A stretch of DNA of 64,000 nucleotides, from the NCBI GenBank assembly GCA_029202845.1, contig CP119315.1, forward strand, positions 69,501 through 133,500. The letters are read 5' to 3'. Positions 1-9,707 of this stretch are shown here, piece after piece. The notes beneath the pieces are model-generated. The model was not told the DNA's origin and made no database searches. It saw nothing but the letters and a program-made list of their open reading frames with translations. The stretch comes from Candidatus Sphingomonas colombiensis. GTDB lineage: Bacteria; Pseudomonadota; Alphaproteobacteria; Sphingomonadales; Sphingomonadaceae. Made by a program: the position numbers and the translations under genes. The first letter of the stretch is position 1, and each line of letters opens with the position of its first letter.

Positions 1-666
1 CTGGTCGAGGATGATGCCGCGATCCGGCGCCTGCTCCACGCGGCGCTGACACGCGCGGGCTATCGCGCCAGCGAGGCAGCGACTGCGCGCGAGGCGATGA
101 ACCTTGTCGCTATCGAGCGCCCCGACGCGGTGCTGCTTGATCTCGGCCTGCCCGACCGCGACGGGCTGGAGCTCGTCCAACTCATCAAGGCGCGCGGGGA
201 TATGGTGGTGATCATCGTCTCCGCGCGCAACGAGACGGAGGAGAAGGTCGCGGCACTCGATCTTGGCGCGGACGATTATCTCACCAAGCCGTTCGATACC
301 GAGGAATTGCTCGCCCGCATCCGCACCGCATTACGCCATCGCCGAACTGGCACCACGGCTGCCGAACAGTTGGAGGCCGGCGCGGTGACGATCGATCTCG
401 CCCGCCGCCGCGTGCGACGCGAAGGCGTGGAGATCCACCTGACGCCAAAGGAATATGGTGTGCTGGAGGAGTTGGCGCGACATCCCGATCGGGTGATCAG
501 CCACACGCAATTGCTGCGCACCGTATGGGGGCCGGCGCAGGAGGATCACGTCGAATATCTGCGCATCGTGATCCGCGCGCTTCGGCACAAGCTGGAATCC
601 GATCCAGCTCAACCGCGCCTGATCGTCAACGAGTTGGGGATCGGATACCGGCTGGCGACCGGCTAG
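1..666 (+). CDS. kdpE: KdpE-like response regulator, 5'-partial
   Basis: This is an OmpR/PhoB-type two-component response regulator whose first codons lie before the window; the frame is open from base 1. The receiver domain (about residues 1-115) shows the acidic pair (VEDD), the phospho-acceptor Asp in LLDLGLPD, and the conserved Lys in YLTKPF. A winged-helix DNA-binding domain follows (LTPKEYGVLEELARHP, then the recognition region VEYLRIVIRALRHKLE and the end GIGYRL). The GLPDRDG and IVSARNETEEKV stretches and the YLRIV helix resemble KdpE, which activates the Kdp potassium-uptake operon with the sensor KdpD. The kdp structural genes are not visible, so the KdpE assignment is family-level inference. 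The gene is convergent with the peptidase gene ending at 677. Confidence 0.82.
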   Translation: MVEDDAAIRRLLHAALTRAGYRASEAATAREAMNLVAIERPDAVLLDLGLPDRDGLELVQLIKARGDMVVIIVSARNETEEKVAALDLGADDYLTKPFDTEELLARIRTALRHRRTGTTAAEQLEAGAVTIDLARRRVRREGVEIHLTPKEYGVLEELARHPDRVISHTQLLRTVWGPAQEDHVEYLRIVIRALRHKLESDPAQPRLIVNELGIGYRLATG

Positions 667-676
667 GGGCTTTCGC

Positions 677-1411
677 TCAGTCCACGGTATCCAGCGGCGC
701 CGGACCACTGGTGACCACCGGAATCTGCCGCACGTTGCTATCCTGCGCAGCGAGCAGATAATCCGAAGTGGTGAGGAACGGCACCGGGTTTACCGCGTGA
801 CCATCGATGCGCACCTCGTAATGGAGGTGCGGCCCGGTGGAGCGACCCGTCGAGCCCATCAAAGCGATCAGCTGCCCACGCTTCACGCGGGTGTTGTCGC
901 TGACCAGGATCTTGGAAAGATGGCCATAGCGGGTCGCGATGCCCTTGCCATGGTTGATTTCCACCATGTTGCCGTAACCGCCCAGGCGATCGGCATGGCT
1001 CACCACACCATCGGCGGTGGCATAAACCGGGGTGCCGACCGGGCCGGGGATATCCACGCCGGCATGCATCGCGGCGGTGCGACGGAACGGATCGCTGCGA
1101 ACGCCGAAATTGCTGGAGAAATTGAGGTGCTGAACCGGCTGCACCGACGGGATGGCGATTACGCCCTGTTCCATCGTGTCGAGCTTCTTCCAGGTCATGA
1201 ACAGCGAGCGGAACTGCGCCTCGCCGCTCAGCTCAACCGAGGCCTCCGCGCTGCTCGCCGCAACCAGCGGACCACCCACTGCTGCCTTCTGCGTGGTATC
1301 CGGCGCGGCATGCGCGATCGAGCCGAGACCACCGAGCGCCAGGGTCATCGTGGCAATGGAGGCGATGCGCCCAAAGCCTCGAACAAGCTGCGTGAAAGAA
1401 AATTGCGACAT
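677..1411 (-). CDS. M23 family metallopeptidase (LytM-type), secreted
   Basis: A 244-residue protein with an N-terminal signal-like segment (basic FVRGFGRIAS region, hydrophobic ATMTLALGGLGSIA, then a probable AHA cleavage site). The C-terminal half is a peptidase M23/LytM domain. Its zinc ligands are visible as the H and D of MHAGVDIPG and the HxH of GPHLHYEVRIDG, and GYGNMVEINHG with RYGHLSK are typical core motifs. M23 enzymes cleave peptidoglycan cross-bridges, or act as EnvC/NlpD-type activators when zinc ligands are missing. Here the ligands look complete, so an active endopeptidase is inferred. Transcription appears monocistronic, and the next gene upstream is more than 200 bases away. 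Confidence 0.85.
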   Translation of the reverse strand: MSQFSFTQLVRGFGRIASIATMTLALGGLGSIAHAAPDTTQKAAVGGPLVAASSAEASVELSGEAQFRSLFMTWKKLDTMEQGVIAIPSVQPVQHLNFSSNFGVRSDPFRRTAAMHAGVDIPGPVGTPVYATADGVVSHADRLGGYGNMVEINHGKGIATRYGHLSKILVSDNTRVKRGQLIALMGSTGRSTGPHLHYEVRIDGHAVNPVPFLTTSDYLLAAQDSNVRQIPVVTSGPAPLDTVD

Positions 1412-1643
1412 CAGACCCCGACGATCAATCGTTAACCGACTACCGCCGAGCGACCCGGCGTTCTTTTATCAACTCGCCTGGATCGCACCCCCGCGCCCCG
1501 GACGACCCTTTCTGGCGCGGAGAGGTAAAAATACGCAATACCTGCCCCCGCCCCACGCGTCGGGGCGGGCGGAAGGTGCGTTGAGTCGTTATATCATGCG
1601 TCGAAATGCGGGAACTTGTTGCCTGAACCGCGGGTGAATCAGT

Positions 1644-4600
1644 TCACACCATCGCCATCAAGCTCGCATTTCCGCCCGCCGCAGTGGTGTTGATCGAGGT
1701 CGAAACCTCCTCCACCAACCAGTCCAGCCGGTAACCATTTGCCGCCGTTTGCGGCAGAGCGATCGGCCCCGGCATCGCGGAGAGCCTCGCCAGCGCGTCG
1801 CCCACCCGCCCGGCATCACCCTCGATCAACGCCCCCGCGAACGGCCCGGCACCCGCGAAATCCGCGACCCAGCGGACGCGATGGGTCACCGCCGCCGGCA
1901 GGCCCGGAAGCAGCGCCGCGTCTCCCGCGATCACCGCGTCATTTCCTCCCGCCAACGCCGCGCCGAGTTGCGCGATCAACCCGTCGCGGGTTTCCGGCAA
2001 CAGCAGCACACACCCACGCGGATGCAGCGCATAAAGGTTGCGCTCGCCGACCGGCCCTGGCAGTTCCACCTCCCCGCCAACCAGCGAGGCGCTGAGCGCC
2101 GCGCGCACCTGCGCCGCAGCATCCATGTCGCCGGCTTCCTCCAGCCAGAGCGCCAGATCGCGCGCCGCCGGATCGGCGGCATTGGAGGAAAGTCGCGGCG
2201 GCACCGGCACGCCTGTCACCAATCGCCCGAGATAGAGTGGCCCTCCCGCCTTCGGCCCAGTGCCCGAAAGCCCGCGCCCGCCGAACGGCTGCACGCCCAC
2301 CACCGCGCCGATCACGTTGCGGTTGACATAGAGGTTGCCCGCCTTCACCCGCTGCGTGACGTGCGCGATCGTCTCGTCGAGCCGCGTGTGCAGCCCGAAG
2401 GTCAGCCCATAGCCGGTCGCGTTGACTCGCATCGATCAGGCTGGTCGAGCCCCGCGCGACGGAAGCGCACGACGTGCAGCACAGGCCCGAACACCTCGCG
2501 CTTGCAGATCGGCGATATCATCCAGCTCGATGATCGTCGGCGGAACGAAGGTGCCGTGCGCCGTTTCTCCGGCGAGCGCGATCTGCTCGACCGGGCGCCC
2601 GAGCGCTGCGCATCCGTTCGATATGCTTCTCGATATTCGCCTGCGCCTCGGCGGTGATCACCGGGCCGATATCCACCGCCAACCGATCGGTACGCCCGAT
2701 CGAAAGCTCGTGCAGCGCGCCCTTGATCATCGCCAGCGTGCGATCCGCCACATCTTCCTGAAGGCATAGGATGCGCAGCGCCGAGCAACGCTGGCCCGCG
2801 CTGTCGAAGGCTGACGCGATCACGTCCGCCACCACCTGTTCCGCGAGTGCCGAGGAATCTACGATCATTGCAGTTCTGGCCGCCGGTCTCCGCGATCAGC
2901 GGGATCGGCGCGCCATTTGCGGAGAGGCGCTGGGCCAGTTCCGCCTGGATCAGCCGCGCCACCTCGGTCGATCCCGTGAACATCACCGCCGCCGTCTCGG
3001 GCGCCGCGACCAGCGCCGCACCGATTGCGCCGTCGCCTGGGAGCAATTGTAGCGCATCCGTCGGCACACCCGCCTCGTGCAGGATCGCCACGCCCTGCGC
3101 CGCGATCAGCGGGCTTTCCTCCGCCGGCTTGGCCAGAACCGGATTCCCCGCGACCAGCGCGGCGGCGATCTGCCCGGTGAAGATCGCCAGCGGGAAGTTC
3201 CACGGGCTGATGCACGACGACCGGCCCGAGCGCGCCATGCGCTGGCCCGAGCGTGCGGCGCGCCTGCTCCGCATAATAGCGCAGGAAATCGACTGCCTCG
3301 CGCACCTCGCCGATCGCGTTGGGCAACGACTTTGCCGGCCTCGCGCACGATCAGGCCGAGCAGCGCCGGCATCCGCGCCTGCATGATGTCGGCGGCGCGG
3401 TCGAGACAGGCGGCGCGCTCGGCGGCGGCACGGCGCGCCACGAGGCGCGCTGCCGCCTTCGGCCGCGAGCCGCGCGCGTCCTGCGGCGATCCTCGATCCA
3501 CCGGTGCCGACCCGATCGCGATGATCGGCCGGGTTCAGGACCGGCGCGCGCGATCCCCGCCGTCGACTCGGCGCCGCAGCGGCACGCCTCACTCTGCGCC
3601 GCGCGCGACATCGCCGCGCCCGCGCCAGAGGCGCGCCTCGTTCGACAGGTCGATGCCCGGCGAGTTGCGCCGCTCGGCGCCGTAAAGGTCGCGCGGCAGG
3701 GCGATCTGCGGGTGCTGCTGCCCATCACCGGCATCGCGCGCGACCACGTCGACCGGATCGGCGACCAGTCGCAGATCGACACGTTCGGATCGGCGATGCG
3801 GTTGACGAAGGAGGAATTCGCGCCGTTCTCCAGCAGGCGCCGCACGAGATAGGCGAGCAGCGTCTCATGCGTGCCGACCGGCGCATAGATGCGGCAGGGC
3901 CGATCGAGCTTCTCCTTGCCGACGACCTCGTCATAGAGCGGCTCGCCCATGCCGTGCAGGCACTGGAACTCGTATCTTGCCGACCGCGAAGTCGTGCCGG
4001 CCATGCGTAGATCGTCGCCAGCGTCTGCGCGTTATGCGTCGCGAATTGCGGGAAGATCGCGTCGGCGCGCCCAGCAGCTTCCGGCGCAGGCGACATAGGC
4101 GACGTCGGTATGGACCTTGCGGGTATAGACCGGGAAATCGGCGAGGCCGTCGACCTGGGCGCGCTTGATCTCGGCGTCCCAATAGGCGCCCTTGACCAGG
4201 CGCACCATCATGCGCCGGCCGGCGCGGCGGGCGAGATCGATGATCCAGTCGAGCACGAAGGGGCAGCGCTTGCCATAGGCCTGCACCACGAAGCCGAGCC
4301 CGTTCCAGCCCTGCAGATCGCGCGTCGAAGCGCAGCGCTTCCAGCAGGTCGAGCGACAGCTCCAGCCGGTCGGCCTCCTCGGCATCGATGTTGAGGCCGA
4401 TATCGTAGCTCTTGGCGATCAGCGCGAGCGCTGCACGCGCGGCAGCAGCTCCGACATCACCCGCCCGGCCTGGGCGCGCGCATAGCGCGGATGCAGCGCC
4501 GAGAGCTTGATCGAGATGCCCGGGCCTTCATAGACGCCGCGCCCGCGCCGCCCGGCCGATGGCGTGGATCGCGTTCTCGTAGTCGCGGTAATAGCGCGCG

Positions 4601-5270
4601 GCATCGGCGGCGGTCGTCGCGGCCTCGCCGAGCATGTCGTAGGAATAGCGGAAGCCGCGCGCCTCCAGCGGCGGGCGCGCTTCAGCGCCTCGTCGATCGT
4701 CTCGCCGGTGACGAACTGCTCGCCCATCATCCGCATCGCCATGTCGACGCCGCGCCGGATCACCGGCTCGCCGGCTCGCGCGATCAGGCGCGTCAGGGCG
4801 GCGGCGAGGCTGCGGTCATTGACGGTCGAGGTCAGCTTGCCGGTGACGACGAGGCCCCAGGTCGCGGCATTGACGAACAGCGACTTGCCGCCGCCGACAT
4901 GCGACTTCCAGTCGCCATCGGCGATCTTGTCGCGGATCAGCGCGTCGCGCGTCGCCGTATCGGGAATGCGCAGCAGCGCCTCGGCGAGGCACATCAAGCG
5001 CCACGCCCTCCTGGCTGGAGAGCGAATATTCCTGCACCAGCCCCTCGACGCCGGTGCCCTTGTGCTTGGCCCGCAGCGCCGTCGATCAGCTTGCGCCCGT
5101 CGCGGGTCGTCCTGCTTGCTCGCCGGCGCCAGCTTCGCTGCGGCCAGCAGCGGCGGCAGGCATTCTGTCTCCGGTCGGCGATAGGCGGCGGTGATCGCCT
5201 GGCGCAGCGGCGTCTGCTCCCGGATCGGCGGGGCGAAATCGGCGAACAGCGGGGGGAGGGGGTTGGTCAT
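1644..5270 (-). pseudogene. putA: Bifunctional PutA (proline dehydrogenase / P5C dehydrogenase), multiply frameshifted
   Basis: Read on the minus strand from the ATG at 5270 (MTNPLPPLFADFAPPI), fragments in all three frames rebuild a PutA. The proline dehydrogenase half is recognisable by GPGISIKLSALHPRY, RLVKGAYWDAEIKRAQ, FATHNAQTLATIYA and FQCLHGMGEPLYDEV. The aldehyde dehydrogenase half is recognisable by FPLAIFTGQIAAAL, AVMFTGSTEVARLIQ, IAETGGQN, the SAGQRC catalytic-cysteine region and RNVIGAVVGVQPFGG near the end. The enzyme oxidises proline to glutamate. The 3.6-kb span equals a normal PutA of about 1,200 residues without an N-terminal DNA-binding domain, and the frame changes many times. 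Full length with only small indels suggests sequencing error over true decay. The gene diverges from its likely regulator at 5364. Confidence 0.85.
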
Positions 5271-5363
5271 ATCACCGGATACCAAATTCGATGGTGGCAA
5301 TCCGCCCGATCATTCGACAAAATATTTCCAAACAAACCTCATTCATGGGCAAATTCAAGCGAT

Positions 5364-5837
5364 ATGACCGGCAGAATTGTCAAAAACGATGAAATCGACG
5401 TATTCGACGCTCGGATCATCGAGGCGTTGCGCGAAGATGGCCGCATGTCGGTGACGGAATTGGCGCGGCGGGTCGGCCTTTCCAAAACGCCGTGCCAGGT
5501 GCGGCTCAGACGGCTGCTCGACGATGGTTATATTCGGGGATTCCGCGCGATGATCGATCCCGCCAAACTCGGGCTGGATCATGTCGCCTTCGCCGAGGTG
5601 AAACTGTCGGACACGCGCGAAGCCGCGCTCGACGAATTCCGCCGCGCGGTGCTGAAGATTCCGGAGGTGGAGGAATGCCACATGATCGCGAGCAGCTTCG
5701 ATTATCTGCTCAAGGTGCGCACGGCAGATATCCGTCGCTATCGCATCGTATTGGGCGAGCGGATTTCCAGCCTGCCGCATGTGGCGAGCACATCGACCTT
5801 CGTCGCGATGGAAACGATCCGCGACGCCACGATGTGA
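5364..5837 (+). CDS. putR: Lrp/AsnC family transcriptional regulator, probable PutR
   Basis: A 157-residue Lrp/AsnC protein. The N-terminal helix-turn-helix is visible as DARIIEALREDGRMSVTELA followed by RRVGLSKTPCQVRLRRL, and the C-terminal RAM/AsnC_trans_reg ligand-binding domain contains VPEVEECHMIASSFDYLLKV-like sequence ending near residue 157. The ATG at 5364 was chosen because it directly precedes the HTH and lies 94 bases from the divergent putA start. In alphaproteobacteria, PutR proteins of this family activate putA in response to proline. The divergent arrangement supports that role here, but the effector is inferred. Confidence 0.85.
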   Translation: MTGRIVKNDEIDVFDARIIEALREDGRMSVTELARRVGLSKTPCQVRLRRLLDDGYIRGFRAMIDPAKLGLDHVAFAEVKLSDTREAALDEFRRAVLKIPEVEECHMIASSFDYLLKVRTADIRRYRIVLGERISSLPHVASTSTFVAMETIRDATM

Positions 5838-5866
5838 AGGTGATTTTTTTAGAAAACGGACGGGAA

Positions 5867-5942
5867 TGGTGGAGCCGAGGGGGATCGAACCCCTGACCTT
5901 CGCAATGCCATTGCGACGCTCTCCCAGCTGAGCTACGGCCCC
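5867..5942 (-). tRNA. tRNA-Ala (GGC)
   Basis: A 76-base cloverleaf on the minus strand. The acceptor stem GGGGCCG pairs with CGGCTCC (one G-U), the D-arm is GCTC..GAGC, the anticodon stem-loop is TCGCA-ATGGCAT-TGCGA with anticodon GGC, and the T-arm carries GGTTCGATCC. The terminal CCA is encoded. Confidence 0.96.
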
Positions 5943-6020
5943 AAATTCCGTCCGGGAAGCGCCCCCTAGCGGGGCGCTGCGGGCTTGGCAAGCGGTGAAA
6001 CACCGCTTGCCGAAAACCAA

Positions 6021-6347
6021 TCAATTTTCTTCGTCGTCGCTCGACGTTTCGACGCCGAGATCGTCGTCGCCGCCGAGATCAACCTCGTCGTCGGCCGAAA
6101 CCTCTTCGTCTTCGCCGGTGTCCAGATCTTCATCTTCGTCGGACCCGCCAGCGAGATCGCTGTCGGCCGGACCGGTGTTGGTCTTGGCTGCCTCGAACGG
6201 CAGCGGCTGCTTGGATTTCAGGATCGGCTCCGGCTCCCATGCATAGCCACAGGCGATGCACGTGACGGGGTCGTCCTTTTCGAGGTCATAGAAACGCGTC
6301 GCGCATTTCGGGCACGTACGCTTCGTGCCCCATTCCGGCTTGATCAT
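6021..6347 (-). CDS. FYDLN-acid domain protein (TIGR02300 family)
   Basis: A 108-residue protein with an N-terminal zinc-ribbon-like CPKC...CIAC pair around the RFYDLEKDD motif that names the family, followed by a strongly acidic, disordered tail (SDEDEDLDTGEDEE and similar). The family is restricted to alphaproteobacteria and usually lies divergent from aroA, as here. Its function is not established. The ATG at 6347 (MIKPEWGTKRTC) is the usual family start. Confidence 0.88.
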   Translation of the reverse strand: MIKPEWGTKRTCPKCATRFYDLEKDDPVTCIACGYAWEPEPILKSKQPLPFEAAKTNTGPADSDLAGGSDEDEDLDTGEDEEVSADDEVDLGGDDDLGVETSSDDEEN

Positions 6348-6447
6348 GCCGTGCAGAACCTTTCGGATGGGTGTTTCAACAGGCCAGTCCCTGCGAAGTG
6401 GTGGGCGCCTTGCCATAGCACAACCCGGCTGGCAAGGCCGCGCGGAC

Positions 6448-7803
6448 ATGGCCCATACAGCTTCTCCGCAGCCAGTCACCGTCAACCCCGCCTCGGCGCT
6501 CGTCGGGCGCATCCGCGTGCCGGGCGACAAATCGATCAGCCACCGCTCGCTGATGCTCGCCGCGCTGGCGGTGGGCGAAAGCCGCGTCGAAGGGCTGCTG
6601 GAGGGCGAGGACGTGCTCGCCACCGCCGCCGCGATGCGCGCGATGGGCGCGGTATCGTGCGTGGCGACGACGGCATCTGGCGCATCAACGGCGTCGGGGT
6701 CGGCGGCCTGCTCCAGCCCGCAGGCCGCGCTCGACATGGGCAATTCGGGCACCTCGACCCGCCTGCTGATGGGGCTGGTCGCCAGCCATCCGATCACCGC
6801 GACCTTCACCGGCGACGCCTCGCTGTCCACGCGCCCGATGCAGCGGGTGATCGACCCGCTGTCGCAGATGGGCGCCGATTCACCCCCTCCCCCGGCGGCC
6901 GCCTGCCGTTGATGGTGCGCGGGCTCGCCCCGCCGGTGCCGATCACCTACACGCCTGCCCGTCGCCTCGGCGCAGGTGAAATCGGCGATCCTGCTCGCCG
7001 GCCTCAACACGCCCGGCATCACCCGCGTGATCGAGCCGGTCCGACGCGCGACCATAGCGAGCGCATGCTCGCGGATTCGGCGCGGCGACTCAACGTCGAG
7101 CGGTGCGCCGAGGGCCGGCTCATCTCGATCACCGGCGAGGCCGAACTGAAGCCGCAATCGATCGTCGTGCCCGGCGACCCCTCCTCCGCCGCTTTCTGGC
7201 TGGTCGCCGCGCTCGATCGTGCCGGGCAGCGACGTGGTGGTCGAGAATGTCGGCATGAACCCGACCCGCAGCGGGATCGTCACCGCGCTGCGCCTGATGG
7301 GCGCGACATCACCGAGATCTGAACGCGCGCGACGTCGGCGGCGAGCCGGTCGCGGACCTGCTGCGTGCGCCACGCCGCGCTCAAGGGCATCGAGGTGCCG
7401 CACGATCTCGCGCCGTCGATGATCGACGAATATCCCGCGCTGTTCGTCGCCGCCGCTCTTGCGCGAGGGCGCACCGATCGCGCGCGGGGCGGACGAATTG
7501 CGCGTCAAGGAATCCGATCGCATCGCGGTGCAATGAAGGTAGCGCCTTGGTCGCCAACGGCGTCTCGCTCATCGAGCATGAGGACGGCCTGTCGATCGAC
7601 GGCACCGGCGGCGATCCGATCCCCGGCGGCGCTCGCGTATCGCCTCGAAACTCGATCACCGCATCGCAATGAGCATGGCGGTCGCTGGACTCCACGCCCG
7701 TCAGCGGCCGTGATGATCGACGACGCCGCGCCGGTCAGGACGAGCTTCCCGACCTTCTTCGCGCTGCTCGAATCGCTCGGGGGGAAGCGTCGCGTGGAGC
7801 TGA
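6448..7803 (+). pseudogene. aroA: 3-phosphoshikimate 1-carboxyvinyltransferase (EPSP synthase), frameshifted
   Basis: AroA joins shikimate-3-phosphate and phosphoenolpyruvate in aromatic amino-acid synthesis. The start at 6448 (MAHTASPQPVTV) leads into GRIRVPGDKSISHRSLML, the classic N-terminal signature. Further pieces in different frames are LDMGNSGTSTRLLMGL, LMVRGLAPPVPITY, PGDPSSAAFWLVAA, VVVENVGMNPTRSGI and HRIAMSMAVAGL, ending in FPTFFALLESLGG. Several single-base shifts break the frame; removing one G near 7780 would end the protein at the TGA at 7801. The gene is nearly essential for prototrophy and the span is normal (about 450 codons), so indel errors in the sequence are suspected. 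Confidence 0.88.
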
Positions 7804-7851
7804 TCGATCAGCCGGCTGCTGCTCGCCGGGGGGCTGGCGACGCTGCTGCCG

Positions 7852-8781
7852 ATGCCGGCGATAGCGCGCGGACTGACGAGCTATCCGGCACCCACCCGCG
7901 AGGAGATGGTCCCGGTCGAAGGCGGCCGCATCTATGTCCGCGTCAACGGTGACCTCAGCCGCCGCCCACCGCTCCTGATGATCCACGGCGGCCCCGGCGG
8001 CACGCACGACGCACTACTGGAGGCGCTGCCGCTCGCCGACGAGCGCGCTGTGATCCTTTACGACCAGCTCGATTCGGGGCGTTCGGACCTGCCGAACAAC
8101 CCCGTCAACTGGCGAATCTCCCGCTTCGTCGATGAGTTGGACGCGATCCGCCACGCGTTTGGCGTCACGCGCTGTCATGTTCTCGGGCATAGCTGGGGCG
8201 GGACGATCGCGCTGGAATATGGCGCCCGACACCCGGCAGGACTGGCTGGACTGGCGCTCGCCAGCCCGTTGATCGCGACCAAAAGCTGGATCGGCGACGC
8301 CAATATCCTCGTCGACGCCCTCCCCGCCCCGATCCGTACGGAAATCCGCCGCTGCGAAGCAATAAAGGCTCCTCAGCTGCCCAGTTGCGAAACAGCGAGC
8401 AGCGCATTTTACGCCGCCTATAACGGCCGCGAACCCGCATCGGACGTGCGGCGAGCTTATGCGCGGAGCGTCGGCGGTCACGGCTTCAATGCGCGGCTCT
8501 ACGAAACAATGTGGGGGTCGAGCGAATTCGTCTCGACCGGCACGCTCAGGAAATATGACGGTGAGCCCTTGCTCGCCAAGCTCAACGGGAAGCGAACCTT
8601 GTTCATTTGCGGCCAATATGACGAAGCGCGGCCGGCGACGATCGGCAGCTATGCCGCACGCGTGCCAGATGCTGAATTCGCGGTGATTCCAGGTGCAGCG
8701 CATAATATCTTCGGCGATCGCCCCGAAGAGACCGTTGCAACGCTGCGCGGCTGGCTCGCGCGGCAGGATGCTCTGGCATGA
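7852..8781 (+). CDS. Proline iminopeptidase-like alpha/beta hydrolase (peptidase S33 family)
   Basis: A 309-residue alpha/beta hydrolase. HGGPGG forms the oxyanion-hole loop, the nucleophile elbow is GHSWGG (Ser in GxSxGG), the acid region is near GQYDEARP, and the catalytic His is in GAAHNIFGD. The family includes prolyl aminopeptidases and related esterases; the substrate is not predictable. The ATG at 7852 is the first in-frame ATG, but it lies inside a hydrophobic stretch. In-frame sequence just upstream plus one base change would give a twin-arginine signal starting at the GTG at 7794 (MELIDRRLLLAGGLATLL), which follows a GGGGGGAAG ribosome site. A one-base insertion error near 7810 is therefore likely. 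The 3' end overlaps cmk by ATGA. Confidence 0.8.
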   Translation: MPAIARGLTSYPAPTREEMVPVEGGRIYVRVNGDLSRRPPLLMIHGGPGGTHDALLEALPLADERAVILYDQLDSGRSDLPNNPVNWRISRFVDELDAIRHAFGVTRCHVLGHSWGGTIALEYGARHPAGLAGLALASPLIATKSWIGDANILVDALPAPIRTEIRRCEAIKAPQLPSCETASSAFYAAYNGREPASDVRRAYARSVGGHGFNARLYETMWGSSEFVSTGTLRKYDGEPLLAKLNGKRTLFICGQYDEARPATIGSYAARVPDAEFAVIPGAAHNIFGDRPEETVATLRGWLARQDALA

Positions 8782-9419
8782 TCATCGCGGTTGATGGACC
8801 GGCGGCATCCGGCAAGGGCACGATCGCCAAGGCGCTCGCCAAACATTATCATCTGCCGCATCTCGATACCGGGTTGCTGTATCGCGCCGTCGCGGCGACC
8901 GTCGAGCGGCTCGGGCTGGACCCGACCAAGGAGGCCGATGCGGTCGCCGCCTGTGGGTTCGATGATCTGACGCTGGCCGATCCGGTGTTGCGCGACGGTG
9001 AAATCGGCAAACTGGCCTCCGTCGTGTCGGCGCACCCACTGGTCCGCGCCGCGCTTTTCCAGCGGCAGAAGAGGTTCGCGCATCAGGAAGGGGGCGCGGT
9101 ACTCGACGGGCGAGATATCGGCACGGTAATCGCCCCGGACGCGGACGCCAAATTGTTCGTGAAGGCGACGCCCAACATCCGCGCGCGCCGCCGCCATACC
9201 GAGCTTCATTCGCACGGCTCCTCGATCAGCTTCGATCAGGTTCTCGCCGACATCCGCGCGCGGGATCAGCGCGACAGCACACGCAGCGCAGCGCCGCTCG
9301 TGCCCGCACAGGATGCCGCACTGCTCGACACCAGTTTCCTGTCGATCGAGGCATCGGTGCAGAAAGCGATCACGCTGGTTGAAGAACAGCGCGCGCGAAA
9401 GGCGGCGGCGAAAGGCTGA
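8778..9419 (+). CDS. cmk: Cytidylate kinase
   Basis: A 213-residue CMP/dCMP kinase. The P-loop is at the N terminus (IAVDGPAASGKGTIAKALA), followed by HLDTGLLYRAVA and the DGRDIGTVIAPDADAKLFV motif that marks bacterial Cmk, then a lid region with RRRHTEL. The start overlaps the stop of the upstream hydrolase gene (ATGA at 8778-8781), indicating translational coupling. The position directly upstream of rpsA is the conserved proteobacterial arrangement. Confidence 0.95.
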   Translation: MIIAVDGPAASGKGTIAKALAKHYHLPHLDTGLLYRAVAATVERLGLDPTKEADAVAACGFDDLTLADPVLRDGEIGKLASVVSAHPLVRAALFQRQKRFAHQEGGAVLDGRDIGTVIAPDADAKLFVKATPNIRARRRHTELHSHGSSISFDQVLADIRARDQRDSTRSAAPLVPAQDAALLDTSFLSIEASVQKAITLVEEQRARKAAAKG

Positions 9420-9707
9420 GCCAGCGGCGAACGGCCGCGCGCGAAACCGCGCCGGCCCGTCGCATCCCACCGCCAATTGCTTGTGGATAACTATGACTTG
9501 GGCTAAGGGGCGCCGGTCCGGCAGGCTGGGGTCTGCGGAGGCATGGCGGGGAGGATACCCTCTCGCGCCCTTTTCGCATTGGCGTCTTGGTCCTCTCATT
9601 CCCCCGCTCAATGGATGCCGCATCGACATGGGGTCGGCGCGGCAGTGAAGGCCAAGACCAGCGGATTCAACCGTTTGGCCGGAAACGACTTAAGGAACTC
9701 TAGCTTT

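Noticed and set aside
1749..4394. Plus-strand frames of 90-300 codons opposite putA
   Set aside because: They are Arg/Pro-rich antisense shadows of the fragmented putA gene.
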